The notes under the pieces are model-generated. The model searched no databases and was not told the origin of the DNA. It saw nothing but the letters and a program-made list of their open reading frames with translations. Of a stretch of DNA of 9,739 nucleotides, positions 1-6,280 are shown one piece after another; position 1 is the stretch's first letter; each line of letters opens with the position of its first letter. The position numbers and the translations under genes are program-made. The stretch is from JBKPHS01 sp046729975 (lineage in GTDB: Bacteria > Actinomycetota > Thermoleophilia > Solirubrobacterales > Thermoleophilaceae), in contig JBKPHS010000183.1 in NCBI GenBank assembly GCA_046729975.1, positions 1 to 9,739 of the forward strand, given 5' to 3'.

Positions 1-656
1 ACGAGCCGCCGCTCGGGCTCGTCGCCCTCGCTGTGGGTCTGCACGTCGGCGCGGTCGCGCAGGTAGACGTGCACCGCGCGCCGCTCGTGCGGCCCCATCG
101 GCTCGAGCTCGACAGGGCGGCCGAACGAGAGCGCGTCCTCCACGGCCCGATCCGCCGCGCGCTGCAGCGCAGCCTCACGACGCTCGCGGTAGCCGGCCGC
201 GTCGACCACGACGAGCTTCCGCTCGGCGCCGCCCTTGAACGCCGCCCGATATGCCAGGTGCTGGAGGGCGTCGATGGTCGTCCCGTGCTTCCCGATCAGG
301 ATCCCGAGGTCGTCGCCGTTGACCGTGGCGCGGATCTCGTCGCCTGACTCCTCGATGTCGACGCTCGCCCGCAGGCCGAGCGCTAGGACGACCCGCCCCA
401 CAACCGCGCGCACGCGTTCCGCGGGCTCCTCAGGAAGGACGGCCACGGCGCCGCCGGCGACCGCGCTCGCGTGGGCCTCGACCCGGGCGGGCCGTCCGCC
501 GGACCCACCTCCCTCGTCGAGAACGTCGAACTCGATCTCATCCTGCGCTATCCCCGGAAGCCGGCGCTCGAGCTCCTTCGCTGCGCTCCACTTCGCCTCG
601 CCCAGCGTCGCGCCCTCACCCTCGGCGCGCACTTCCTGGTTGGCGGTCCCGGCCAT
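1..656 (-). CDS. khpB (jag): KhpB/Jag RNA-binding protein (KH-R3H), 3' end cut by window
   Basis: ATG at 656-654 directly follows the yidC stop (TAG then ATG, no gap), and the frame stays open for 218 codons to the window edge. Residues ~7-48 resemble the Jag-N domain (VRAEGEGATLGEA...ELERRLPG). A KH domain follows at ~98-150 with the GxxG loop IGKHG at 121-125. An R3H domain begins near 155 and carries the RxxxH signature RRAVH at 192-196. The last visible residues (THSEGDEPERR) match the usual end of the R3H domain, so only a short C-terminus is missing. The family binds RNA, partners with KhpA in Gram-positives, and is linked to cell elongation and division control. Its place after yidC at the distal end of the rpmH operon is conserved. 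The domain order is seen directly; the RNA targets here are unknown. Confidence 0.95.
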   Translation of the reverse strand, partial: MAGTANQEVRAEGEGATLGEAKWSAAKELERRLPGIAQDEIEFDVLDEGGGSGGRPARVEAHASAVAGGAVAVLPEEPAERVRAVVGRVVLALGLRASVDIEESGDEIRATVNGDDLGILIGKHGTTIDALQHLAYRAAFKGGAERKLVVVDAAGYRERREAALQRAADRAVEDALSFGRPVELEPMGPHERRAVHVYLRDRADVQTHSEGDEPERRL

Positions 657-1484
657 CTACCGGCGCCTACCCGATCGCTTCTTCTTCTTCCGCGGTGAGC
701 GCGGCGGCGGGGCCTTGCGCGCGGTTGCTCCATCGCCGCCGTCGCCCCCTGCCGAGACTGCCGCCATCGCGGGCTTCGCCCGCCCGCCTGCGCCGGCCTT
801 GGCCCCTTCCTCGCGCGGCTGTATCGGCTCGGGCTTCGGGAACAGCTTGCGGACGAGCAGCTGCTGGCCGATCGTCCAGATGTTCGTCGTGATCCAGTAG
901 ACGAGCAGCCCGGCCGGGAAGGTCACGATGAACGGGACGAAGATGAACGGCAGCAGCAGCATGATCCGCTGCTGCGTCTTGTCGGCGCTGATCGCGGTGA
1001 CCGCGGTCGACGCCAGCATCGTCACCACGTAGAGCACGATCAGAATCACCAGGTCGCTGCCCTTGGCGGCCTTGGCGAGGTTGTCGATGAAGAAGAAGGA
1101 CTCCTCGCCCTGGATGTCCGCGCGGAACTGGTCGCCGCGGAGCAGATAGAACAGCGCTAGGAAGAAGGGCAGCTGCAGGAGGAGCGGGAGGCAGGAGCTG
1201 AGCGGATTGACCTTGTGCTCCTGGTAGAAGCGCATCATCTCCTGGTTCATGCGCTGCTTGTCGTCCTTGTAGCGCTCCTGGAGGCGCTTGATCTCCGGCT
1301 GCAGGCGCTGGAGGTCCTGCATCCCACGCACGCCCTTGAACGTGAGCGGCAGGATCGCGAGGCGGACGACGACGGTCATCATCACGATCGACCAGCCCCA
1401 GCTGAGGCCCGCCTGGTCGTGCCAGAACTTGAGGATCGCGTCGGCGACGTCGATCAGCGGCTGGAGGATGTTCGCGTACACCAC
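657..1484 (-). CDS. yidC: YidC/Oxa1-family membrane protein insertase
   Basis: This 275-aa protein inserts and folds inner-membrane proteins, alone or with SecYEG. It lacks the large periplasmic domain of Gram-negative YidC and has the short Gram-positive/actinobacterial layout. The first core membrane segment (~29-47) carries Arg41 in VVVRLAILPLTFKG, which matches the conserved hydrophilic-groove arginine. A charged coiled-coil hairpin follows at ~55-90 (LQRLQPEIKRLQERYKDD). The next segments contain NPLSSCLPLLLQLPFF, then two or three C-terminal helices ending near LVYWITTNIW. The tail (~215-275) is low-complexity and very basic (KKKKRSGRRR), as in ribosome-binding YidC tails. The start is GTG 1484, with a second GTG codon immediately after it. 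It begins 3 nt after the yidD stop in the same reading frame. No strong Shine-Dalgarno is seen, so coupling to yidD is likely. Confidence 0.97.
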   Translation of the reverse strand: MVYANILQPLIDVADAILKFWHDQAGLSWGWSIVMMTVVVRLAILPLTFKGVRGMQDLQRLQPEIKRLQERYKDDKQRMNQEMMRFYQEHKVNPLSSCLPLLLQLPFFLALFYLLRGDQFRADIQGEESFFFIDNLAKAAKGSDLVILIVLYVVTMLASTAVTAISADKTQQRIMLLLPFIFVPFIVTFPAGLLVYWITTNIWTIGQQLLVRKLFPKPEPIQPREEGAKAGAGGRAKPAMAAVSAGGDGGDGATARKAPPPRSPRKKKKRSGRRR

Positions 1485-1487
1485 GGT

Positions 1488-1751
1488 CTATGTCTCGGCT
1501 GCGGGCCCTCGCCGCGGCTGGAAGAGGGTCTGGTCCTCCACGTGGTCGACGCCCCCGTGGCTCCACGGGTTGCAGCGGAGCAGGCGCCAGACGGCGAGGA
1601 CGAGCCCCCTCAGTATGCCGTAGCTCCTGATCGCCTGCACGGCGTACTCCGAGCAGCTTGGGTAGTACTTGCAGCGCTGCGGCAGGGCCGGCGAGATCAC
1701 CCTCTGATATGCGCGTATGGGAGCCGTCGCGATCACTCGGAGCGCGCTCAC
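1488..1751 (-). CDS. yidD: YidD membrane protein insertion efficiency factor
   Basis: This 87-aa small protein has the YidD (DUF37) hallmarks. They are an amphipathic N-terminal helix (IRAYQRVISPAL), the cysteine motif CKYYPSCSEYAVQAI at ~27-41, the GLVLAVWRLLRC helix, and CNPWSHGGVDHV at ~60-71. The conserved cysteines and the GG-D segment are all present. The family is thought to sit at the membrane and help YidC-dependent insertion, and the adjacent yidC fits this. The GTG start (1751-1749) overlaps the rnpA stop by 4 nt (GTGA). It is preceded at a 4-nt spacing by GAGGAGG (complement of 1756-1762), the best ribosome-binding site in this operon. The length is normal for the family. Confidence 0.95.
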   Translation of the reverse strand: MSALRVIATAPIRAYQRVISPALPQRCKYYPSCSEYAVQAIRSYGILRGLVLAVWRLLRCNPWSHGGVDHVEDQTLFQPRRGPAAET

Positions 1752-2161
1752 GCCGCCTCCTCACGCGCGAGTCCGGCGGCGGCGAGCAGCTCTCGCAGGG
1801 CGTCCTCGACGCCCTCCTCGCCCCGCTCGCGGGCCAGCGGCGCGGCGTCCGGGCGGGCAACCAGCACGAAGTCATGGCCGGACGGCAGCTCGCCGGCCGC
1901 CGACCAGAACGCCTCCCTCAGGAGCCGCTTGACGCGGTTGCGCTCCACGGCGCCGCCGACCTTGCGGCCGACCGACACGCCGAGCCGCGGCGACTCGTCG
2001 CCGTCCGCGCGCGGGAAGGCGTGCACGACCAGATAGCGGTTCGCGTGCGAGCGACCGTCCCGGTAGACGCGCTCGAACTCGGCGCTGCGGGAGAGGCGCC
2101 TACGCTTGCCGCGGCGCCCGCCGCCGGCCCGGCGCTCGGGCCCGTCGCTACGGCCGCCCAT
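1748..2161 (-). CDS. rnpA: Ribonuclease P protein component
   Basis: This 137-aa basic protein is the protein subunit of RNase P; it helps the catalytic RNA process the 5' ends of tRNA precursors. The family core begins at RLSRSAEFERVYRDG (~22-36), continues through LGVSVGRKVGGAVERN, and contains the diagnostic RNR motif RNRVKRLLREAFW (~74-86). The C-terminal strand FVLVARPDA is also typical. The N-terminus carries about 20 extra residues rich in Gly/Arg before the core, so a later start is possible, but ATG 2161 lies only 2 nt after the rpmH stop and is the natural coupled start. The C-terminus is Glu/Ala-rich. The 3' end overlaps yidD by 4 nt. Confidence 0.96.
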   Translation of the reverse strand: MGGRSDGPERRAGGGRRGKRRRLSRSAEFERVYRDGRSHANRYLVVHAFPRADGDESPRLGVSVGRKVGGAVERNRVKRLLREAFWSAAGELPSGHDFVLVARPDAAPLARERGEEGVEDALRELLAAAGLAREEAA

Positions 2162-2163
2162 CG

Positions 2164-2298
2164 CTACGGCGTCAGCCGCTTACGGCCCTTGCTGCGCCTG
2201 CGTCCGAGCAGGTGACGACCCGCGCGGGTGCGCATGCGGGCACGAAACCCGTGCGTGCGGGCGCGCTTGCGCTTCTTCGGCTGGTAGGTCCGCTTCAT
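2164..2298 (-). CDS. rpmH: 50S ribosomal protein bL34
   Basis: The protein is 44 aa, starts MKRTYQPKKRKR and ends RRSKGRKRLTP, an almost canonical bL34 sequence. It is extremely basic and binds 23S rRNA in the large subunit. The ATG at 2298-2296 is chosen by this conserved N-terminus; the open frame extends further upstream, but that extension has no family similarity. It is the first gene of the minus-strand operon, with rnpA starting 2 nt after its TAG. The rpmH-rnpA pair beside dnaA is one of the most conserved gene neighbourhoods in bacteria. The leader between the candidate promoter and the start is short (~20-25 nt) and shows no clear Shine-Dalgarno. Confidence 0.98.
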   Translation of the reverse strand: MKRTYQPKKRKRARTHGFRARMRTRAGRHLLGRRRSKGRKRLTP

Positions 2299-2327
2299 CA
2301 GGGAGGGTCCGCCGGGCGGAGCGGTCC

Positions 2328-2359
2328 AGTATAGGCCGCGCATGGCGACCGGCTGTGAA
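2328..2359 (-). promoter_or_regulatory. Candidate rpmH operon promoter
   Basis: On the minus strand, TATACT (complement of 2328-2333) is a near-consensus -10 hexamer about 30 nt upstream of the rpmH ATG. A possible -35 is TTCACA (complement of 2354-2359), but the 20-bp spacing is longer than the usual 16-18, so the -35 is uncertain. The -35 region overlaps the DnaA-box-like and palindromic sequence at 2351-2364. DnaA or another factor could therefore affect rpmH transcription. The function is inferred from hexamer similarity alone. Confidence 0.45.
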
Positions 2360-2364
2360 CAGCC
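2351..2364. repeat. Perfect inverted repeat, operator-like
   Basis: GGCTGT and ACAGCC are perfect inverted arms separated by GA. The 14-bp dyad overlaps one DnaA-box-like site and the possible -35 of the rpmH promoter. Flanking ACCGG (2348-2352) and CCGGT (2374-2378) form a second, wider dyad. A dimeric regulator site is possible; no regulator can be named. Confidence 0.4.
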
Positions 2365-2373
2365 TGTGGGCAA
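2354..2373 (-). promoter_or_regulatory. Pair of DnaA-box-like 9-mers
   Basis: On the minus strand, 2373-2365 reads TTGCCCACA, one mismatch from TTGTCCACA (the actinobacterial form of the DnaA box). Positions 2362-2354 read CTGTTCACA, with two mismatches. The two have the same orientation and are 11 bp apart start to start, placing them on the same helix face. They flank the upstream region of the rpmH promoter. They could serve initiation, dnaA autoregulation, or both. Confidence 0.5.
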
Positions 2374-2487
2374 CCGGTGAGGGTGGCCGGGCAGGCCCGG
2401 CGCCAGTGCGGATTTTCTTTTCGGCGCGATTTGCGGGCTCGGCTTCCCGGCCCCCCGGCCCGGGCCTTCCGGCGCTCCGCGAGCCGG

Positions 2488-2493
2488 TATAGA
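2488..2493 (+). promoter_or_regulatory. dnaA: Candidate dnaA promoter -10 element
   Basis: TATAGA (overlapping TAGACT at 2490-2495) is the only -10-like hexamer upstream of dnaA in a very GC-rich stretch. No convincing -35 is visible at the expected distance. A transcript from here would have a leader of ~50 nt to GTG 2551 or ~90 nt to GTG 2590. Weak evidence. Confidence 0.35.
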
Positions 2494-2550
2494 CTCGCCG
2501 CCTCGGCGCGGCCGGGCCACCGGTTGGCCGCCCCGACGCCTTTTGAATGA

Positions 2551-3909
2551 GTGCCCTCGCTCGGCCTGAGGAGGACCGTCCGACAGCCCGTGCCCGAAGA
2601 GCTCGAGAACCTATGGGACACCGTCCGCGGTGAGCTCCGCCGAGAGGTCACGGACTTCACGTTCCACATCTGGCTCGAGCCGCTCGAGCCGGCCGCGCGA
2701 GTCGCCAACAGGCTCTACGTAAGGGCGCCGCGCCACATCGAGGCCTGGGTCAGGGAACGCTACCTCGGGGTTCTCGCCACAGCGTCTCGGCGCGTGCTCG
2801 GGCCCGGAGCGGAGGTCGACGTGGTCGGACAGGGCTGGACCGAGCCGGAGCAGGGTGAAGGCGCCGCCCCGGCGCCCGGCCGCGAGCTGTTGAACCCCAA
2901 GTACACCTTCGAGCAGTTCGTCATCGGCGACGGCAACCGTCTCTCGCACGCTGCGTCGCTGGCCGTCGCCGAGCTGCCGGGTCAGGCCTACAACCCGCTC
3001 TTCATCTACGGCTCGCCGGGCCTCGGCAAGACGCACCTGCTGCACGCGATCGGCAATTACGTCCAGCTCTACGGTGGCGGGCTTCGCGTGTGCTACGCGA
3101 CCGTCGAGGAGTTCACCAGCGAGTTCGTCGGATCGGTCCGGCGGCGCGAGACCGGCTCCTTCCGCGAGCGCTTCCGCGGCGCCGACGTGCTGCTCATCGA
3201 CGACGTCCAGTTCCTGGCCGACAAGCTGGCCACGACGGAGGAGTTCTTCCACACGTTCAACGCGCTCTACGAGTCCGGCAGCCAGCTCGTGATCACCAGC
3301 GACAGGGCACCGGGGGACCTCATCGAGTTCGAGGCGCGGCTCAAGGAACGCTTCGCCTGCGGGCTCGTCGCGGACCTTCAGCCGCCGAGCTTTCCCGTCC
3401 GGCTCGCCATCCTGCGGAACCGCTCGCGGCTCGACTCGCTGCACGACGTCCCGGACGCGACGCTCGCCGAGATCGCGGGCCATGTCACGACGAGCGTAAG
3501 GGCTCTCGAGGGAGCCCTCGTTCGCGTGGTGGCCTACGCGTCGCTCCGCGGCGTGGACGCGTCCCCGGAGCTCGCCCGCGAGGTCCTGGCCCGCCTTTAC
3601 CCGCCGCGCGAGCGGACCTGCACGCTCGTCGAGATCCAGGACGCCGTCGCGGCCGACTTCGGCCTCGAGCGCGAGACACTCCTCGCTCGCGATCGGCGTC
3701 CAGCGGTGGCGCTCGCGCGCCAGATCGCCATGTTCCTCGCTCGAGAGCTGACCGACAAGAGCCTGCCGGCGATCGGACGCAGCTTTGGCGGGCGCGATCA
3801 TGCGACCGTCCTGCACGCCCATCGCAAGATCAGCGCCGAGCTCGACGACAACGACGAGACGATCCGCCGGGTGCGAGGCCTGCGCGACCGGCTGAGCGGG
3901 ACCGCTTGA
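2551..3909 (+). CDS. dnaA: Chromosomal replication initiator DnaA
   Basis: This 452-aa AAA+ ATPase binds DnaA boxes, melts the origin and recruits the helicase. Domain I (~18-80; LENLWDTVRGELRREV) is followed by a very short linker, as domain III already starts near 112 (LNPKYTFEQFVIGDGNR). Walker A is GSPGLGKTH at 154-162 and Walker B is VLLIDDVQF at 213-221. The arginine-finger region is RLKERF at 263-268, and the sensor-2 segment VRALEGAL keeps its Arg. Domain IV has the HTH signature GGRDHATVLHAHRKI from 413. Two changes stand out: Ala418 replaces the usual base-contacting Thr (E. coli Thr435), and the basic loop reads RDRRPAVALARQ instead of the common KRRSRSVARPRQ type. Arg382, Arg390 and Gln391 (E. 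coli Arg399, Arg407, Gln408) are kept. GTG 2590 would give a 439-aa protein beginning VPEELENLW, closer to typical DnaA N-termini. Confidence 0.97.
   Translation: MPSLGLRRTVRQPVPEELENLWDTVRGELRREVTDFTFHIWLEPLEPAARVANRLYVRAPRHIEAWVRERYLGVLATASRRVLGPGAEVDVVGQGWTEPEQGEGAAPAPGRELLNPKYTFEQFVIGDGNRLSHAASLAVAELPGQAYNPLFIYGSPGLGKTHLLHAIGNYVQLYGGGLRVCYATVEEFTSEFVGSVRRRETGSFRERFRGADVLLIDDVQFLADKLATTEEFFHTFNALYESGSQLVITSDRAPGDLIEFEARLKERFACGLVADLQPPSFPVRLAILRNRSRLDSLHDVPDATLAEIAGHVTTSVRALEGALVRVVAYASLRGVDASPELAREVLARLYPPRERTCTLVEIQDAVAADFGLERETLLARDRRPAVALARQIAMFLARELTDKSLPAIGRSFGGRDHATVLHAHRKISAELDDNDETIRRVRGLRDRLSGTA
2569..2575 (+). promoter_or_regulatory. Shine-Dalgarno-like AGGAGGA within the annotated dnaA start
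   Basis: AGGAGGA lies inside the first codons if dnaA starts at GTG 2551, but 14 nt upstream of the in-frame GTG at 2590. It is the only strong ribosome-binding sequence in the region; nothing comparable precedes 2551. The spacing to 2590 is longer than usual, so the sequence argues for the later start without settling it. Confidence 0.4.
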
Positions 3910-4037
3910 CGACCGTGCCCGCTGACAGAATTCACAGCTTGCCCCCGCCTCCGGACACAGCCGAAAGCGCGTCCCAAAGCCAAGCATCGGGTGCTATCCA
4001 CTTCCCAACACCACCAACTGCCTCAGATCGGACTTAG
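3910..4037. other. dnaA-dnaN spacer, candidate oriC (part)
   Basis: This 128-bp spacer is about 39% AT, richer than the flanking genes. In most characterised actinobacteria oriC lies between dnaA and dnaN, but there it is several hundred bp with many boxes. Here only degenerate sites are visible: GAATTCACA at 3928-3936, CTATCCACT at 3994-4002 and a CACAG repeat (CCGGACACAG, 3951-3960). The 8-mer TTCACAGC at 3932-3939 also occurs on the minus strand in the rpmH-dnaA spacer (complement of 2352-2359). The segment likely also holds the dnaN leader, since no strong Shine-Dalgarno precedes dnaN. Confidence 0.45.
3994..4002 (+). promoter_or_regulatory. Degenerate DnaA-box-like site
   Basis: CTATCCACT differs from TTATCCACA at the two end bases and keeps the TATCCAC core. 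It lies 36 bp before the dnaN start. The same bases could act as a -10 element (TATCCA) for dnaN, giving a leader of about 30 nt. Either reading is a weak inference. Confidence 0.35.
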
Positions 4038-5147
4038 ATGAAGTTCTCTGTTTCACGTGAAGCGTTCCTATCGCGGCTCGGCGTGGCCGTGCGAGGCGTC
4101 TCCACGCGCAGCGCCATCCAGACGCTCGCGGGCGTTCTCGTCAAAGCCGAGGGCGACAGCGTCGAGCTCCAGGCCACCGACATGGAGCTCGGCATCCGGG
4201 TGCAGGTGGAGGCCGCGCCCGAGCGCCCCGGGACCGCGGTCCTGCCGGGCCGGCTGCTGCTCGACGTGGTCCGGTCGCTGCCGAAGGACGATCTGTCCGT
4301 GGAGTACCGCGCGGCCGAGCAGGACGTGGAAGTCGTGTCCGGACCTGCCAGGTTCCACCTGCGCACGCTTCCCGCCGACGACTTCCCACGCCTCCCCGAG
4401 GCCGGAGACGCCGGCACCATGCACGTCCCCGCCGGCGCGTTCGTGGAGACGATCGGCCGCGTCGCTCGCTCCGCCTCGCGCGACGAGACCCGACCGCACC
4501 TGACCGGCGTCCTCGTCTCTGCGTCCGAGCGCGACCTCCGGATGGTCGCGACCGACTCCTACCGTCTGAGCGTCAAGGAGACGACGCTCGAGAAGCCGGT
4601 GGACGGGACGCTCGAGGCGAACGTTCCGGCCCGAACGCTCCAGGAGCTAAGCCGCATCGCGGCCGGCGACGGAGCCGAGGACATCTCGATCGCCGCGCTC
4701 GAGAACCAGGTGATCTTCGTACTCGACGGAGTCGTGCTGTCGTCGCGGCTCGTGGAAGGTCGGTTCCCGAACTATCGCCAGCTCCTGCCCGAGGCGTACG
4801 AGCACGAGCTCCGGTTGAACGGCGCCGAGCTGCTCGAGGTGGTGCGACGGATCAGCCTGCTCGCGCAGAAGAACGCCCCGCTGCGGCTGCGGTTCAGCGA
4901 CGGCGCGCTCGAGGTCTCGGCCCAGACGCCGGACATCGGCGAGGCGAGCGAGAGCCTGCCAGTGCCATTCAAGGGCGAGCCCCTCGAGATCGGCTTCAAC
5001 CCGGAGTTCTTCCGGGACGGGCTCGAGAGCGCCGAGTCGGACGAGCTGATCCTGAAGCTGATCAGCCCCCTCCGGCCGGGATTGATCCAGTCGGGCGACG
5101 ACGGCGGCTTCATCTACCTCGTCATGCCGATCAGGCTGAACGTTTAG
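4038..5147 (+). CDS. dnaN: DNA polymerase III beta sliding clamp
   Basis: This 369-aa protein is the usual size for the three-domain beta clamp, which dimerises into a ring around DNA and tethers polymerase III and other clamp-binding proteins. The N-terminus MKFSVSREAFLSRLGVAVRG and the following TLAGVLVKAEGDSVELQATD match domain 1. Domain 2 starts near 125 and includes RPHLTGVLVSASERDLRMVA. Domain 3 starts near 245 and ends in the family-typical YLVMPIRLNV that helps form the hydrophobic partner-binding pocket. ATG 4038 is chosen from this conserved start; it follows a TAG triplet and lacks a clear Shine-Dalgarno, so translation may rely on a short leader. It is second in the dnaA-dnaN-recF-dciA run. 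An 8-bp hairpin begins at its stop codon. Confidence 0.98.
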   Translation: MKFSVSREAFLSRLGVAVRGVSTRSAIQTLAGVLVKAEGDSVELQATDMELGIRVQVEAAPERPGTAVLPGRLLLDVVRSLPKDDLSVEYRAAEQDVEVVSGPARFHLRTLPADDFPRLPEAGDAGTMHVPAGAFVETIGRVARSASRDETRPHLTGVLVSASERDLRMVATDSYRLSVKETTLEKPVDGTLEANVPARTLQELSRIAAGDGAEDISIAALENQVIFVLDGVVLSSRLVEGRFPNYRQLLPEAYEHELRLNGAELLEVVRRISLLAQKNAPLRLRFSDGALEVSAQTPDIGEASESLPVPFKGEPLEIGFNPEFFRDGLESAESDELILKLISPLRPGLIQSGDDGGFIYLVMPIRLNV

Positions 5148-5170
5148 ATGGCAGTGGGATCAGCCATCTA
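5145..5170 (+). repeat. Perfect hairpin starting at the dnaN stop codon
   Basis: TAGATGGC (5145-5152) and GCCATCTA (5163-5170) are perfect inverted arms of 8 bp around a 10-nt loop. The 5' arm includes the dnaN TAG. No T-tract follows, so it is not a typical intrinsic terminator. The 3' arm ends 12 nt before the recF ATG, immediately upstream of its GAGG ribosome-binding sequence (5175-5178). It could tune recF translation, stop ribosome reinitiation or mark RNA processing. Confidence 0.6.
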
Positions 5171-5182
5171 GGTCGAGGCGGC

Positions 5183-6280
5183 ATGCGCGTCACGCGCGTA
5201 ACCCTGCGCGACTTCCGCAACTACGAGCGGGCGGAGCTCGATCTCGGACCCGCCCTCACTGTCGTCGCGGGCGCGAACGGCGCCGGGAAGACCAACCTCC
5301 TCGAAGCCGTCTACTTCGCCTGCACCGGCCGCTCCTGTCGCACCTCGAACGAGCGCGAGGTCGTGCGCCTCGGCGCTTCACTCACGCGCGTGACTGCCGA
5401 GGTCGAGGATGAGGACTCGACGCGCCGGCTCGAGGTCGGCTTCGAGCCGGGCGAGCCCAAGCGCATACGGATCGACGGCGCCGCCGCGGATCGCCTGGTC
5501 GCCGGTGCCGCGCGCCCGCTCGTGAGCGTCTTCCTGCCGGACCGGCTGGAGCTCGTGAAGGGCTCGCCAGGCCTCCGCCGCGCGCACGTCGACCAGTTCA
5601 CGGCGGCTCTGTGGCCGGCGCGCGCGGGCAATCGTGCTGCCTACTCTCGCGCGCTCGCCCAACGCAATGCCCTGCTCGCGCGCCGCGCGGCGCGGCCAGA
5701 GGTCCTCGATGCCTGGGACGCCGAGCTTGCCCGTCACGGGACGGCGCTGATGCACGATCGGGCCGAGGCCGCCGGATTGCTCGCGCCGGCCTTCCAGGCG
5801 CGGGGGGCCGAGCTCGGGTTGCAGGACGTCGCCGAGCTCGCCTACCGGCCACGGGCAGCGTCCGCGGACGAAGGCGCTCTTCGAGAGGAGCTGGCCGCCC
5901 GCCGGCAGGCCGACATCGAGCGCGGCTTCACCGAGCACGGCCCGCACCGCGACGACTTCGCGCTCCTCCACGGCGGCCTCGCGTTGCGGGCCTATGGCTC
6001 GCAGGGCCAGCAGCGGCTCGCGCTGCTCGCGGTGTTGTTCGCCGAGCGAGACGTGCTGGCCGGCCACGGCCGCCCGGCAGTGATGCTGCTCGACGACGTG
6101 ATGTCCGAGCTCGACACCGCGAGGCGTGAGCACCTGGCCGAGCTCGTGCGCGCCGGGGGGCAGGCGCTCATAACGACCACGGATCCCGATCACGTCCCGG
6201 GATCGCGCCTGCCCGGGACGGTCGTGCTGAGCGTCGCAGCGGGTACGGTCACCTCGCCCACGGGGGCGATGGCGGCGTGA
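5183..6280 (+). CDS. recF: DNA replication/repair protein RecF
   Basis: This 365-aa SMC-like ABC ATPase of the RecFOR pathway recognises gapped DNA at stalled forks and helps load RecA. The N-terminus MRVTRVTLRDFRNYERAELD is family-typical. Walker A is GANGAGKTN at 30-38, followed by LLEAVYFACTGRSCRT. The D-loop/Walker B region is LLDDVMSELD with Asp304-Asp305. The ABC-type signature GSQGQQRLALLA is at 272-283. ATG 5183 is preceded by GAGG at 5175-5178. The start lies 35 nt after dnaN with an intervening hairpin, so expression could be lower than dnaN. The 3' end overlaps dciA by 4 nt (GTGA), which indicates coupled translation. No key motif is missing. Confidence 0.97.
   Translation: MRVTRVTLRDFRNYERAELDLGPALTVVAGANGAGKTNLLEAVYFACTGRSCRTSNEREVVRLGASLTRVTAEVEDEDSTRRLEVGFEPGEPKRIRIDGAAADRLVAGAARPLVSVFLPDRLELVKGSPGLRRAHVDQFTAALWPARAGNRAAYSRALAQRNALLARRAARPEVLDAWDAELARHGTALMHDRAEAAGLLAPAFQARGAELGLQDVAELAYRPRAASADEGALREELAARRQADIERGFTEHGPHRDDFALLHGGLALRAYGSQGQQRLALLAVLFAERDVLAGHGRPAVMLLDDVMSELDTARREHLAELVRAGGQALITTTDPDHVPGSRLPGTVVLSVAAGTVTSPTGAMAA

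Larger units (their letters stand above)
2299..2550. other. rpmH-dnaA divergent spacer, candidate oriC (part)
   Basis: This 252-bp spacer sits where gene orientation switches from minus to plus, as expected at a replication origin. It contains two DnaA-box-like 9-mers (2354-2373) and the inverted repeat GGCTGT-GA-ACAGCC (2351-2364). A second inverted repeat, GCCGGG-CAGG-CCCGGC, lies at 2386-2401. An AT-rich patch, GATTTTCTTTTC, is at 2411-2422, followed by GATTTGCGGG at 2428-2437. The 10-bp palindrome GGCCCGGGCC is at 2457-2466, and the arms GGCCA/TGGCC are at 2515-2529. Boxes on one side and a short AT-rich patch ~40 bp away resemble an origin, but the AT patch is small and only two boxes are recognisable. 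Origin activity is inference. Confidence 0.5.

Noticed and set aside
667..1875. 402-codon open frame on the minus strand across yidC, yidD and rnpA
   Set aside because: Arg/Pro/Ala-rich alternate frame of three well-conserved genes.
2299..2520. N-terminal extension of rpmH to 118 aa
   Set aside because: Canonical bL34 starts at MKRTYQP (2298); the upstream codons have no similarity to the family and cover the promoter-like region.
2611..3987. 458-codon open frame on the minus strand opposite dnaA
   Set aside because: Shadow of dnaA. No recognisable domain, and DnaA motifs are complete on the plus strand.
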